Position numbers and translations under genes: made by a program
In this document: piece by piece, positions 21,767-21,987 of the stretch
Layout: each line of letters opens with the position of its first letter
How positions within the stretch are numbered: position 1 is the first letter of the stretch
Notes under the pieces: generated by a model
Databases searched by the model: none
What the model was told of the DNA's origin: nothing
What the model saw: the letters and a program-made list of their open reading frames with translations, nothing else
DNA from: JBDROU01 sp043809745 [NCBI: bacterium]
GTDB lineage: Bacteria > Elusimicrobiota > JBDRMW01
DNA length: 21,987 nt
Direction: 5' to 3'
Assembly: GCA_043809745.1 (NCBI GenBank)
Contig: JBDROU010000038.1
Coordinates: forward strand, 1 to 21,987

Positions 21767-21772
21767 ACTATA

Positions 21773-21778
21773 ATTATA
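21773..21778 (-). promoter_or_regulatory. -10 element TATAAT, leaderless start
   Basis: A perfect sigma70-type TATAAT ends 6 nt before the ATG, so transcription should begin at about the A of the start codon (21766). No purine-rich Shine-Dalgarno lies between them (the spacer is TATAGT). The simplest reading is a leaderless mRNA. A weaker alternative is a later non-ATG start such as TTG, which would cut into the signal peptide. Confidence 0.7.
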
Positions 21779-21782
21779 ACTA

Positions 21783-21837
21783 AAAGATGTTAAGTTAATG
21801 TAAAAACGATGTAAAATTATTGTAAAATTAATGTAAA
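21783..21837 (-). promoter_or_regulatory. Five tandem 11-bp PhoB/PhoP-type operator repeats
   Basis: Read on the minus strand, five abutting 11-bp units share one core: TTTACATTAAT, TTTACAATAAT, TTTACATCGTT, TTTACATTAAC and TTAACATCTTT. The core is therefore TT(T/A)ACA at exact 11-bp spacing, one helical turn. This matches the layout of direct-repeat sites for OmpR/PhoB-family response regulators, and fits the Bacillus PhoP consensus TT(A/C/T)ACA with about 5-bp spacers. The last unit ends 4 bp before the -10 hexamer and no good -35 lies 16-18 bp upstream of it, so the repeats occupy the place of the -35, as at activator-dependent promoters. The regulator itself is not in the window; a phosphate signal is inferred, not shown. 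Confidence 0.75.
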
Positions 21838-21987
21838 TTGAATTTTCGCCAATCTTCCCCCGATTTGGTGGACACGGAGAAAAGGTAAAAGGGCTATTTT
21901 CCAGGGCTAGTTTTATAGTAGCATGGAAAAGAACAGGCAGAGTGTATGAAGTAAAGCCGTTAAAGTCCAAATATAAAGACGTTTAAG
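21838..21987. other. Upstream region without an identified gene
   Basis: 150 bases upstream of the operator with no complete gene. A 13-bp spaced direct repeat, AGGGCTA followed by T/G and TTT, lies at 21890-21900 and 21903-21914. On the plus strand a stop-to-stop frame of about 48 codons ends at a TAA at 21984-21986 (its end reads YEVKPLKSKYKDV) but has no ATG. A plus-strand ATG at 21923 reaches a stop after eight codons. The stretch GGTGGACAC near 21867 recalls the tips of some IS3-family elements, so a transposon remnant is possible. No second end, target duplication or transposase is visible. Confidence 0.3.

Noticed and set aside
21638-21766. Lipoprotein signal (Cys29)
   Set aside because: Residues before the Cys (A-S-L-V) do not match a lipobox, which needs a small residue at -1, and a signal peptidase I site (AIA) lies further on.
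21767-21982. Upstream extension of the giant ORF to a TTG at 21968-21970
   Set aside because: The frame is open, but it would translate through the operator repeats and the -10 box and bury the signal peptide. The extension reads as low-quality protein.

Overview
The window is almost entirely ONE protein-coding gene. On the minus strand a single reading frame starts at an ATG at 21764-21766 and runs without a stop codon through the left edge of the window. That is 7,255 complete codons (roughly 0.8 MDa) with the C-terminus still missing. I read this frame codon by codon over its whole length and found no stop. Every shorter open frame on either strand lies inside it and is a shadow. Only 221 bases at the right end (21767-21987) are non-coding. 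They hold the promoter of the giant gene and a short unassigned stretch.

Organism: a bacterium of moderate to low GC. Genes of this size, with a signal peptide, membrane segments, coiled coils and long Pro-rich linkers, are best known from Omnitrophota (formerly OP3/Omnitrophica). Giant genes also occur in some Planctomycetota, Chlorobi and CPR bacteria. Omnitrophota is my best guess, inferred from architecture only; there is no marker gene here.

Layout of the protein from N- to C-terminus (falling coordinates): signal peptide (residues 1-43); small helical domain (44-249); transmembrane helix (250-273); LysM domain (274-330); acidic Pro-rich linker; three-pass membrane block (406-484); TonB-like Pro/Glu/Lys linker (494-580); a SecA-like DEAD/helicase ATPase (about 597-1340) with nearly all motor motifs recognisable; a helical region to 2086; a further hydrophobic helix (2087-2107); about 1,700 residues of charged coiled coil (2112-3790); helical regions separated by a Lys/Pro linker (3791-5035); a sharply different beta-strand-rich region (about 5056-5495); a duplicated Pro/Ser/Ala linker (5496-5635); another coiled coil (5636-5895); a helical solenoid of about 50-residue hairpins (5896-6883); a short linker; and a further helical region running off the window.

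How it may work (inference): charge bias around the hydrophobic segments puts the LysM domain outside and the SecA-like ATPase in the cytosol. The final helix at 2087-2107 would then send more than 5,000 residues out of the cell. The picture is of an envelope-anchored machine that carries its own SecA-type motor, a peptidoglycan-binding module, a very long stalk, and beta-rich and solenoid modules that could reach the outer membrane or a neighbouring cell.

The promoter is striking. Five consecutive 11-bp direct repeats of a TTTACA/TTAACA core lie just upstream of a perfect TATAAT, which ends 6 nt before the ATG with no Shine-Dalgarno. This looks like a PhoB/PhoP (OmpR-family) activated promoter driving a leaderless mRNA.
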